NCBI RefSeq assembly: GCF_002025705.1
Contig: NZ_CP018846.1
Span: 3,463,501-3,527,500 of the forward strand
DNA length: 64,000 bases
Reading direction: 5' to 3'
From: Pseudomonas putida
GTDB taxonomy: Bacteria; Pseudomonadota; Gammaproteobacteria; Pseudomonadales; Pseudomonadaceae
This document shows, one piece after another, positions 36,680 through 44,812 of the stretch. The notes beneath the pieces are model-generated. The model was not told the DNA's origin. It worked only from the letters and a program-made list of their open reading frames with translations, and did no database searches. How positions within the stretch are numbered: position 1 is the first letter of the stretch; every line of letters begins with the position of its first letter. Both the position numbers and the translations under genes were made by a program.

Positions 36680-38032
36680 ATGCCTCGCCAAAGTGCAATG
36701 GTATTGGGCACCGTCTGCGTGATTGCATTGCAAGCAACCGCGGCTGCGGGCTCTTTCGTCGAAGACTCGAAGCTGAAAATCATCAACAAAAATTTCTTCT
36801 TCCACCGTGATTTCCGCAATGGCAGCTCCAGCGCAACTGGCACTAATGCCTTCAAGCCGGCCAGTGAAAGAAACGGCTATGCGCAGGAATGGGCTCAAGG
36901 ATTTCTGCTGGACTACCAGTCGGGCTACACACCGGGCCTCTTAGGATTGGGAGTCGATGCCAGTGCAGGACTGGGCTTGAAACTGGATGGCGGCGGAGGC
37001 ACTGCCGGGCTGCGCTTGGTACCCATCGATAGCGATGGGAAACCAGGTGATGTGTACTCAAGGATTGGGGGAGCCTTAAAGCTCCGCGCATCAAAAAGTA
37101 CCTTAAAATATGGTGAGCAGATGCCTATGACGCCAGTTCTGGCAGTCAATACGGTGCGCCTGTTTCCAAGCGCAGCCACTGGACTACAACTCAACGTCAA
37201 TGAATTCGAAGATTTTGCCTTTGAGGCAGGGCATTACACTAAACAGACAGGTGTTGATTCTTCCAACAGCGGCGACAAACTCACAACTGACTATGCGCTT
37301 CGCAGAGGTGATACGGCGATCACCTACGATTCTGCGAGTTTCGTTGGTGGCCGCTACCAGAACGGCAGCTTGTCATTTGCGCTTTATGCAGGGCAGCTTG
37401 AAGATGCTTGGCACCAATACTACGCCAACACGAAATACACCTTTACAATCGATCCAGGAAGGCGCCTTGGATTCGACTTTAACATCTACCGCACTTTGGA
37501 TTATGGGCGTAGCCTTGCCGGCCCTATCAACAATACGTCATGGTCACTTTCAACCGCATACACTACCGGGGCGCATACTTTTTCCTTGACTCATCAGCAA
37601 ATTAACGGAGACGAACCTCTGGACTGGATCGCCTTCGGCACCATGGGTGGAACCATTACAATCGGGAATGCCGTTCAATATGCTACCTTCACTGAAGCAA
37701 ATGAACGCTCCTGGCAGCTGCGCTATGACTATGACTTCGCAGCACAAGGAATACCGGGACTGTCGTTTATGGCAAGGTACGTCAGGGGGGACAATATGGA
37801 CAATTCTCATAGCAATAACCCCTACTATACCGCTCGGCACATATACGACACTGATAAAGACAATAAGCACTGGGAGCGAAACTTCGACATCCGTTATGTG
37901 ATTCAGTCTGGCCCTGCTAAAGATATGTCCTTCCGACTCAGGCAGTCGACTCATCGCGCAACCAGCGGTTATCGCTACCTCGACATCGACGAGATTAGGA
38001 TCATTACAGAGTTTCCCATTAACGTCTTTTAA
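36680..38032 (+). CDS. OprD family outer membrane porin
   Basis: A 450-residue OprD-type porin. A signal peptide is present (about residues 1-23, ending TAAAG) and the mature start SFVEDSKLKIINKNFFFHRD is characteristic, as are the middle segment SKSTLKYGEQMP and the C-terminal strands ending in NVF. OprD/Occ porins take up small organic acids and aromatic acids. Start ATG at 36680 after AAGGAAGG. It is the last island gene before the junction and is followed by a perfect hairpin at 38036-38055. Confidence 0.92.
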   Translation: MPRQSAMVLGTVCVIALQATAAAGSFVEDSKLKIINKNFFFHRDFRNGSSSATGTNAFKPASERNGYAQEWAQGFLLDYQSGYTPGLLGLGVDASAGLGLKLDGGGGTAGLRLVPIDSDGKPGDVYSRIGGALKLRASKSTLKYGEQMPMTPVLAVNTVRLFPSAATGLQLNVNEFEDFAFEAGHYTKQTGVDSSNSGDKLTTDYALRRGDTAITYDSASFVGGRYQNGSLSFALYAGQLEDAWHQYYANTKYTFTIDPGRRLGFDFNIYRTLDYGRSLAGPINNTSWSLSTAYTTGAHTFSLTHQQINGDEPLDWIAFGTMGGTITIGNAVQYATFTEANERSWQLRYDYDFAAQGIPGLSFMARYVRGDNMDNSHSNNPYYTARHIYDTDKDNKHWERNFDIRYVIQSGPAKDMSFRLRQSTHRATSGYRYLDIDEIRIITEFPINVF

Positions 38033-38035
38033 AGA

Positions 38036-38055
38036 ATGGGCGCAAAGGCGCCCAT
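38036..38055 (+). terminator. Hairpin after the OprD-like gene
   Basis: ATGGGCGC-AAAG-GCGCCCAT, a perfect 8-bp stem starting 3 bp after the stop codon. No T-run follows, so it may be a weak terminator or mRNA stabiliser. Confidence 0.55.
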
Positions 38056-38557
38056 CCTCTGCTTCACCCGTGATCACTCTGACGAGTATCCTAGATATTC
38101 AGGCCCCGCTCGGCGTCGCACAGGGGGCGAGGCCTTACTGATCAAGGGCTTCAAGGTAGAATGGGATGGCCAGGGGTCGTTGACAAAAAATCGAGGGTTT
38201 TGGTGCATTCCACAAAACGTCCGGAAAGGTGTCGAACCCGACCTGCACCCCTACGGTGCCTGTTATCACGACCTGGCCGAACGCCGCTCCACGGGGGTCA
38301 TCGAATACCTCAAGGTGCAGGAAGTGGGCGCAGTGATCGTCGGCGGCCTGGCCCTGGATTACTGCGTCAAGACCACTGCCCGGCAATTGCGCCAGGCAGG
38401 TTTCAAGGTGCTGCCGTACCTGCCAGCCTGTCGCGCCCTCACCCAGGAAGGCGCCATCAGCGCCTGCGGTGCGCTGGCCGCCGAAGGCGTGATCCTGTGC
38501 GGCGATGAAGCGGCACTCGACCACCAGCTCTCTCTGATCAAGGAAGACCGCCCATGA
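38036..38557 (+). pseudogene. 3' remnant of a nicotinamidase-like cysteine hydrolase gene (pncA-like)
   Basis: The open frame from 38036 encodes 173 residues, but only the last 110 or so look like an isochorismatase/nicotinamidase: the Lys-containing VRKGVEPDLHPYGACYHDL and the catalytic-Cys segment GGLALDYCVKTTARQLRQ are present. The N-terminal half, with the catalytic Asp and the metal-binding Asp/His set, is missing and replaced by unrelated sequence that starts with the island hairpin. The homology resumes somewhere between 38130 and 38225. The 3' end overlaps pncB by ATGA, as an intact pncA-pncB pair would. The product is presumably inactive. This marks the right boundary of the island. 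Confidence 0.75.
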
Positions 38558-39753
38558 GCGAAAGCGTTTTCGGCCCACGGATCATCCAGAACCTGCTGGA
38601 TACCGACTTCTACAAGATCACCATGATGCAGGCGGTGCTGCACAACTACCCCAACGCCGAGGTGGAATGGGAGTTTCGCTGCCGCAACGGCGAAGACCTC
38701 TCGCCTTACCTGGCGCAGATCCGCTATCAGATAGAGCAGTTGGCCGAGGTCACCGTCACCCACGACCAGTTGGCCTATCTGGAAAAGATCCCGTTCCTCA
38801 AGCCGGACTTCATCCGTTTTCTCAGCCTGTTCCGCTTCAACCTGCGCTATGTGCAGGTCGGCCTGGAGGCTGCCGGGCAGCTGGCGATTCGCGTGCGCGG
38901 GCCGTGGCTGCACGTGATCCTCTACGAAATCCCATTGCTGGCGATCATCAGCGAGGTGCGTAACCGCAACCGCTACGGTGATGTGGTGATCGAACAGGTG
39001 GGCGAGCGCCTTTACCAGAAGCTCGACTGGCTCAAGGCCGAGGCCAGTGCCGAGGAACTGGCAGGCTTCCAGCTGGCCGACTTTGGCACGCGGCGGCGCT
39101 TTTCCTACCGGGTGCAGGAAGAAGTGGTGCACATCCTCAAGCACGACTTCCCCGGCCGCTTCGTCGGCACCAGCAACGTGCACCTGGCCCGCGAGTATGA
39201 ACTCAAGCCGCTCGGCACCATGGCACACGAATGGTTCATGGCGCACCAGCAACTCGGCCCGCGCCTGGTCGACAGCCAGGCTGCCGCACTGGAAGGCTGG
39301 GTGCGCGAGTACCGTGGGTTGCTGGGCATCGCCTTGACCGACTGCATCACCATGGATGCCTTCATGGGCGACTTCGACCTGTACTTCGCCAAGCTGTTCG
39401 ATGGCCTGCGCCACGACTCCGGGGACCCACTGGTGTGGGCGGAAAAGGCCATCGCCCACTACGAACGGCTAGGGATCGACCCCAAGGGCAAGACGCTGAT
39501 CTTCTCCGACGGGCTGGACTTCGCCAAGGCGCTGGGCCTGTATCGGGCCTTGCATGAACGGATCAACGTGAGCTTTGGCATCGGTACCCGGCTGACCTGC
39601 GACATCCCGGGGGTGGAGCCGATGAACATCGTGATCAAGATGACCGACTGCAATGGCGCGCCGGTGGCGAAGATCTCCGACAGCCCAGGCAAGACCCAGT
39701 GCCGGGACGAGAACTTCGTGGCTTACCTGAAGCATGTGTTCAAGGTGAATTGA
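38554..39753 (+). CDS. pncB: Nicotinate phosphoribosyltransferase
   Basis: A 399-residue PncB of the Preiss-Handler pathway: nicotinate + PRPP + ATP to nicotinate mononucleotide. The motif [21 protein letters not shown] opens the protein (near residues 18-38), [14 protein letters not shown] is near 177-190, and the active-site His lies in [14 protein letters not shown] near 215-225, followed by [10 protein letters not shown] and the phosphate loop [13 protein letters not shown]. The start overlaps the nicotinamidase remnant, so in this strain it may be transcribed from an island promoter (that of the OprD operon) or a new one. It is the first clearly core gene. NadE is not found next to it. 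Confidence 0.97.
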   Translation: MSESVFGPRIIQNLLDTDFYKITMMQAVLHNYPNAEVEWEFRCRNGEDLSPYLAQIRYQIEQLAEVTVTHDQLAYLEKIPFLKPDFIRFLSLFRFNLRYVQVGLEAAGQLAIRVRGPWLHVILYEIPLLAIISEVRNRNRYGDVVIEQVGERLYQKLDWLKAEASAEELAGFQLADFGTRRRFSYRVQEEVVHILKHDFPGRFVGTSNVHLAREYELKPLGTMAHEWFMAHQQLGPRLVDSQAAALEGWVREYRGLLGIALTDCITMDAFMGDFDLYFAKLFDGLRHDSGDPLVWAEKAIAHYERLGIDPKGKTLIFSDGLDFAKALGLYRALHERINVSFGIGTRLTCDIPGVEPMNIVIKMTDCNGAPVAKISDSPGKTQCRDENFVAYLKHVFKVN

Positions 39754-39869
39754 CCCGGCCTGGGCAGGCCAACTTGCATGGCAAACCAGGCCACGTAGGC
39801 CAAGGCCAACATCCAGTAGCCACAGGCGCTTGCCCCCCCTGCTGCCACTGCTCCTGGCAACAGGACGGG

Positions 39870-40748
39870 CTATTCCTGCCCCACGCACAGCTCCATGAAC
39901 CGTGCTGCCGCCCGCGATGGCGTGGCGGCATGGGGCAAGAGGATGGAAAACCGCCGCACCAACGGCTCCGGCGCAATCCTCAGCTGCCGCAACACGCCAT
40001 CCTCATGGCGGATCGACATGGCCGAGACAAAGCCAATCCCCATCCCGGCCCGCACCGCCTCCTTCACCCCTTCCACCCCGGCGATTTCCAGCGCCACGCG
40101 CATGGCCACACCCTCACGGGCAAACGCCCGCTCGACGATCTGGCGCACTCCCGAGCCGCTTTCCCGCAGTACCAGCGGAAAGGCACCCAGCGACGCCAAT
40201 GTCTGCTCATTGTCGCCAGCCAGCGGATGACCACTGGGCACGATCGCCACGATCTCGTCTTCCCGCCACGCCGTGACGCCCGTGCCCAGCGGCAGCTCCT
40301 GCCCGGGCGGCCCCTCGATCAAAGCGATATCGACACTGCCCAGCGCCGCGACGATTTCCGCCGTATTGCCGTGGGAGGTGGTCACCAGCACGTCTGGAAA
40401 ACGCGCATGGAAATCGGCGATCAGGTACGGCAGCAGATAGCTGGCCGGTGTGGTGCTGGCACCGATGCGCAAAGTGCCGCGTTCCAGCCCGCGCATGGCC
40501 TCACACAGTGCCTGGGCCTGGCGAAAGGTATCGCGCAGGCGCTGGGCATGGGCCAGCAGTTGCTCGCCGGCAGCGGTCAGGCGCACGCCACGGCCGGCAC
40601 GCTGGTACAGGGGCTCGCCGAAGTCTTCCTGCAACAATTTCAGCTGGCCGGACACCGCCGGCTGCGACAGATGCAGGGCCTGGGCCGCATGGCTGATGTT
40701 GCTGTGCTCGGCTACGGTGGCGAAGGTTATCAGTTGTTCTGGGGTCAT
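39870..40748 (-). CDS. LysR family transcriptional regulator (YeiE/CysB-like)
   Basis: A 292-residue LysR-type regulator. The helix-turn-helix is in residues about 1-65 (AEHSNISHAAQALHLSQPAV, then LYQRAGRGVRLTAAGEQLL) and the effector-binding domain follows. It is divergent from the YeiH gene at 40860, with a 111-bp spacer, and in enterobacteria YeiE controls yeiH in the same layout. It is thus the likely local regulator, though the effector in Pseudomonas is not given by the sequence. Confidence 0.9.
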   Translation of the reverse strand: MTPEQLITFATVAEHSNISHAAQALHLSQPAVSGQLKLLQEDFGEPLYQRAGRGVRLTAAGEQLLAHAQRLRDTFRQAQALCEAMRGLERGTLRIGASTTPASYLLPYLIADFHARFPDVLVTTSHGNTAEIVAALGSVDIALIEGPPGQELPLGTGVTAWREDEIVAIVPSGHPLAGDNEQTLASLGAFPLVLRESGSGVRQIVERAFAREGVAMRVALEIAGVEGVKEAVRAGMGIGFVSAMSIRHEDGVLRQLRIAPEPLVRRFSILLPHAATPSRAAARFMELCVGQE

Positions 40749-40859
40749 TTACTGAAAGTATCAGCAATACGGATATTTGCCATCCTAAATTACGATTTTT
40801 TATAAGCTTATAACCAGATTAACGTAGACCATGTCGAAACACTTTCCCGGAGGACTCAC

Positions 40860-41921
40860 ATGGCCACGGCAACTTCCAACCCCGCGTTGGCGCCCACCCT
40901 CTCCACCCGAGGGCGGCTCAATGGCATCCTGTTCGTCGCACTGTTCGCACTTGCCGTCACTCAGCTGGCGGCCCTGCCCGCCATCGCCAGCCTGGGCATC
41001 AGCCCGCTGATCGTCGGCATCGTCGCCGGTGCCCTGTACGGCAACGCCCTGCGCGATGGCGTGCCGGCCAGTTGGGCAGCCGGCATCAATTTCTCGGCCC
41101 GCGGGCTGCTGCGCATCGCCGTGGCCTTCTTCGGCCTGCGTGTCAGCCTGCAGGAAATCGCCGAAGTCGGCTGGTCCGGGTTGACCGTGTCGCTGCTGGT
41201 GGTCACCAGCACCCTGCTGATCGGCCTGTGGTGCGGCACCAGACTGTTCAAGCTGGACCGCGACACTGCCTTGCTTACCGCGGCCGGCAGTGCGATCTGC
41301 GGCGCCGCCGCCGTGCTGGCATTCGAATCGGCACTGCGCAGCGCCCCGCACAAGAGCGCCATGGCGGTGGGCAGCGTGGTGCTGTTTGGTACCTTGTCGA
41401 TGTTCCTCTACCCGCTGGCGATCAACGCCGGCTGGCTGCACCTGGACACAATGGGGGCCGGCCTGTTCCTGGGCGGCACCATTCACGAAGTGGCCCAGGT
41501 GGTAGGCGCGGCCAGCAACGTCAGCCCCGAAGCCACGCACATCGCCACCATCGTCAAGATGACCCGGGTGATGCTGCTGGTGCCGGTGCTGCTGGTGGTA
41601 GGCCTGTGGATCAGCCGTTCGCGCCAGCCAGGCCAGGCACAAGGCAACGGCCGCATCGCCATGCCCTGGTTCGCCTTCGGCTTCCTTGCCCTGGTGCTGG
41701 TGAACTCGCTGCAGGTGCTGCCGGGCAGCGTGACCCAGGCGGTCAACAGCCTGGACACCTTCGCCCTGACCATGGCCATGACCGCGCTGGGCATGGAGAC
41801 CCGCTGGAGCCAGATCCGTCAGGCCGGGCCCAAGGCGCTGATCACGGGTGCGGTCCTCAACCTGTGGCTGGTCGCTGGCGGCCTGGCGATCACCCTGGGC
41901 GTGCAACGCCTTTTAGGTTGA
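40860..41921 (+). CDS. YeiH family putative sulfate exporter (UPF0324)
   Basis: A 353-residue inner membrane protein with about 10 hydrophobic helices. It has the family segments AGINFSARGLLRIAVAFFGL near residues 74-93, TAAGSAICGAAAVLAFE near 140-156 and GGTIHEVAQVVGAASNVS near 204-221. The function is not well proven; it has been annotated as a sulfate or sulfonate exporter. The ATG at 40860 is preceded by GGAGG. It is divergent from the LysR gene. Confidence 0.88.
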   Translation: MATATSNPALAPTLSTRGRLNGILFVALFALAVTQLAALPAIASLGISPLIVGIVAGALYGNALRDGVPASWAAGINFSARGLLRIAVAFFGLRVSLQEIAEVGWSGLTVSLLVVTSTLLIGLWCGTRLFKLDRDTALLTAAGSAICGAAAVLAFESALRSAPHKSAMAVGSVVLFGTLSMFLYPLAINAGWLHLDTMGAGLFLGGTIHEVAQVVGAASNVSPEATHIATIVKMTRVMLLVPVLLVVGLWISRSRQPGQAQGNGRIAMPWFAFGFLALVLVNSLQVLPGSVTQAVNSLDTFALTMAMTALGMETRWSQIRQAGPKALITGAVLNLWLVAGGLAITLGVQRLLG

Positions 41922-41984
41922 CGCGCATTGAACGGTATGGTGTTGTCTTGCAAGGATGTTTTTACCTGCACAGGAACGACTTAG

Positions 41985-43358
41985 ATGCCTCAACGCCATG
42001 TCATCAATGCATCCGTCAGCCCCAAAGGCAGCCTGGAGACGCTGTCGCAACGTGAAGTCCAGCAACTGAGTGAAGTCGGTACCGGTAGCCTCTACACCTT
42101 GTTCCGCCAGTGCGCCCTGGCCATTCTCAATACCGGCGCCCATGTCGACAACGCCAAGACCATTCTCGAGGCGTACAAGGACTTCGAAGTCCGCATCCAC
42201 CAGCAAGACCGCGGCGTGCGCCTGGAGCTGTTGAACGCTCCAGCCGACGCGTTCGTCGACGGCGAAATGATCGCCAGCACCCGCGAGATGCTGTTCAGCG
42301 CGCTGCGCGACATCGTCTACACCGAAAGCGAGCTGGCCAGCCAGCGCATCGACCTGGAAAGCTCCCAGGGCATCACCGACTACGTCTTCCACTTGCTGCG
42401 CAACGCCCGCACCCTGCGCCCCGGCGTGGAGCCGAAGATGGTGGTGTGCTGGGGCGGCCACTCGATCAGCAGCGAGGAGTACCAGTACACCAAGAAGGTC
42501 GGCCATGAGCTGGGCCTGCGCAAGCTGGACGTCTGTACCGGCTGCGGCCCGGGCGTGATGAAGGGCCCGATGAAGGGCGCGACCATCGCCCATGCCAAGC
42601 AGCGCATGCACGGCAGCCGCTACCTGGGCCTGACAGAGCCGGGCATCATCGCCGCCGAGGCGCCGAACCCGATCGTCAACGAGCTGGTGATCCTGCCGGA
42701 CATCGAGAAGCGCCTGGAAGCCTTCGTCCGTGTCGGCCACGGCATCATCATCTTCCCCGGCGGCGCCGGTACCGCCGAGGAATTCCTCTACCTGCTTGGC
42801 ATCCTCATGCACCCGGACAACCAGGCCCTGCCCTTCCCGGTGGTGCTGACCGGGCCGCGCAGCGCCGAACCCTTCCTGCAACAGCTGCATGCCTTTGTCG
42901 GCGCGACCCTTGGCGAGGCCGCGCAGCGCCACTACCAGATCATCATCGATGACCCGGCCGAAGTGGCCCGGCAGATGGTCGAGGGGCTCAAGGAGGTCAA
43001 GCAGTTCCGCCGCGAGCGCAACGACGCCTTCCACTTCAACTGGCTGCTGAAGATCGCCGAGGGCTTCCAGCACCCGTTCGACCCGACCCACGCCAACATG
43101 GCCGAGCTGGCATTGCGCCGTGACTTGCCGCCCCACGAACTGGCGGCCAACCTGCGCCGGGCGTTTTCCGGGATCGTGGCGGGGAACGTGAAGGACAAGG
43201 GCATTCGCCTGATCGAGGAACACGGGCCGTATCAGATCCGTGGCGATGCGGCGGTGCTGGAGCCGTTGGGGCGCCTGTTGCAGGCGTTTGTCGACCAGCA
43301 CCGGATGAAGTTGCCGGGTGGTGCGGCCTATGTGCCTTGCTACCAAGTAGTGACCTGA
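41985..43358 (+). CDS. ppnN: Pyrimidine/purine nucleotide 5'-monophosphate nucleosidase
   Basis: A 457-residue PpnN (YgdH-type) protein with a central LOG/MoCo-carrier-like Rossmann domain. The motif CGPGVMKGPMKGATIAHAKQ is near residues 186-205 and the catalytic signature IIFPGGAGTAEEFLYLLGIL near 250-270. It cleaves nucleoside monophosphates to base and ribose 5-phosphate, and in E. coli it is activated by (p)ppGpp. It is monocistronic, with a GC-rich hairpin at 43363-43388 after its stop. Confidence 0.93.
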   Translation: MPQRHVINASVSPKGSLETLSQREVQQLSEVGTGSLYTLFRQCALAILNTGAHVDNAKTILEAYKDFEVRIHQQDRGVRLELLNAPADAFVDGEMIASTREMLFSALRDIVYTESELASQRIDLESSQGITDYVFHLLRNARTLRPGVEPKMVVCWGGHSISSEEYQYTKKVGHELGLRKLDVCTGCGPGVMKGPMKGATIAHAKQRMHGSRYLGLTEPGIIAAEAPNPIVNELVILPDIEKRLEAFVRVGHGIIIFPGGAGTAEEFLYLLGILMHPDNQALPFPVVLTGPRSAEPFLQQLHAFVGATLGEAAQRHYQIIIDDPAEVARQMVEGLKEVKQFRRERNDAFHFNWLLKIAEGFQHPFDPTHANMAELALRRDLPPHELAANLRRAFSGIVAGNVKDKGIRLIEEHGPYQIRGDAAVLEPLGRLLQAFVDQHRMKLPGGAAYVPCYQVVT

Positions 43359-43362
43359 GACC

Positions 43363-43388
43363 GCAGGGGCCGCAAAGCGGCCCCCTGC
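43363..43388. terminator. Bidirectional GC-rich hairpin between ppnN and the GGDEF gene
   Basis: GCAGGGGCCGC-AAA-GCGGCCCCCTGC, with a single bulged C. It lies between the two convergent genes and reaches the stop codon of the GGDEF gene. T-runs are short. Confidence 0.65.
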
Positions 43389-44554
43389 TATTTCGAAGAA
43401 CTGACCAAGGTCCGATCCACCAGGCGAATACTGTCACGCCCGCCGCGCTTGGACTGGTACAACGCCACGTCCCCCTGCTCGATCAACGCCGCCAGGCTGG
43501 CCGGTGGCTGGTCGAACAGGTTGGCACCGATACTCAGGGTCACCGCCTGCGGGGTAGGCACCGCCTCCCTGGCATACAGCTGGAACTGCTCGCGCAGCTG
43601 GCTGCCCAGTTCCACCACCTTCTCGCTGCTGGCATCGCTGAGCAGTATCACGAACTCATCGCCACCCAGCCGCGCTGCCAACGACCGCTCCGGCAGTACC
43701 GCACGAATCATCTCGCTCAAGGCAATCAACAGCCGGTCACCCGCTACATGCCCATGCAGGTCGTTGACCAGCTTGAAGTTGTCGATATCGATCAGCAGCA
43801 ACGCCCCGGGCTGCTTCGGGCTGACCGCCTTGAACAGGTGCGTGGCGCGCACCTCCAGCGCCCGACGGTTGTACAGTGCCGTCAGCGGATCGCGTGCGGC
43901 CAGCCGGGCGATGCGCTCTTCACGGCGGTAACGCACGGTACCGGTCATCGACAACGCGATCAGCATGATCGCCATCGCCCCTTCGACCAGGGAAATCTGG
44001 ATGATCAGGCCGCCAAAGGTCGCCAGGTCGATCAGCGCGCCCGGCGTCACCGCCACGATCGCCTTGGCCACATAGAACAGGCCATGGATCAGCAGCACGT
44101 AACGCAACTGCACCGCCCCCACGCTCAGCGACTTGCCATGGGGGCGCAGCAGCAAGCTGGCCTTGAGCGTGAGCAACGCCACCAGCAGCGAGTTGACCAT
44201 CAGCATCACTTTCGACCACTGCGGCCCCACCGGCAGCAGCAGCAAGCCGAACCATACCAGCACGATCAGCAGCCACGCCCGCGACAGCCGGGCCTGGGTG
44301 AAACGTACAACCCCCATCAGGAAGAACGCGTGGGCGACCACCAGCAAGCCGTTGGCGAACCAGATACCGATCAGCAGCAGGCCTATGCCGCGCAGCAGGG
44401 CCAGGGTCGAACCGACCGTGATGGTGGCGAAACCGGCGCTCCAGAACAGCAGCGAAGGTTCGCGGACACTGCGCCACTCGATCGCCAGGTACAGCGCCGC
44501 CGCAGCGGCCAGGGCGATGGTGATCGTCAGCATCGTGGGTGGATCAAGCGCCAT
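43388..44554 (-). CDS. Membrane-bound diguanylate cyclase (GGDEF domain)
   Basis: A 388-residue protein. Residues 1-195 hold about six or seven transmembrane helices as a membrane sensor without a recognisable PAS or CHASE domain. Residues about 210-375 form the GGDEF domain, with the intact active-site motif GGDEF at 297-301 and DIDNFKLVNDLHGH upstream. It should make c-di-GMP from two GTP. The position five residues before GGDEF lacks the RxxD inhibitory site, so product feedback at this site is not expected. It converges with ppnN. Confidence 0.92.
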   Translation of the reverse strand: MALDPPTMLTITIALAAAAALYLAIEWRSVREPSLLFWSAGFATITVGSTLALLRGIGLLLIGIWFANGLLVVAHAFFLMGVVRFTQARLSRAWLLIVLVWFGLLLLPVGPQWSKVMLMVNSLLVALLTLKASLLLRPHGKSLSVGAVQLRYVLLIHGLFYVAKAIVAVTPGALIDLATFGGLIIQISLVEGAMAIMLIALSMTGTVRYRREERIARLAARDPLTALYNRRALEVRATHLFKAVSPKQPGALLLIDIDNFKLVNDLHGHVAGDRLLIALSEMIRAVLPERSLAARLGGDEFVILLSDASSEKVVELGSQLREQFQLYAREAVPTPQAVTLSIGANLFDQPPASLAALIEQGDVALYQSKRGGRDSIRLVDRTLVSSSK

Positions 44555-44812
44555 ATACGGATTGGCCTTTCTGGTTAACGTGGAAAAGGGCTGATTGTAT
44601 GCGCTTGAGATGACTTTTCAGAGGGGCGAACCGTCGCGCTGCATTCAAATGAATGCACCCATGCAGACACGACATGATCCGTGGTCTTCCTCCCGCCATC
44701 ATGCCCATGGCGTTGCCCAGGTAGATGATAGCCTGTGCCAGGTGAGCGGGATTGGCCTCGGGCCTGCACAGCACACCTGCACTGGCCCCGTGAAAAGGCC
44801 GGGCAGGCGACC

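Noticed and set aside
41913..43346. Long minus-strand frame opposite ppnN (477 codons)
   Set aside because: It is the antisense of a clear core gene in GC-rich DNA; the translation is rich in His, Gln, Ala and Arg without domain features.
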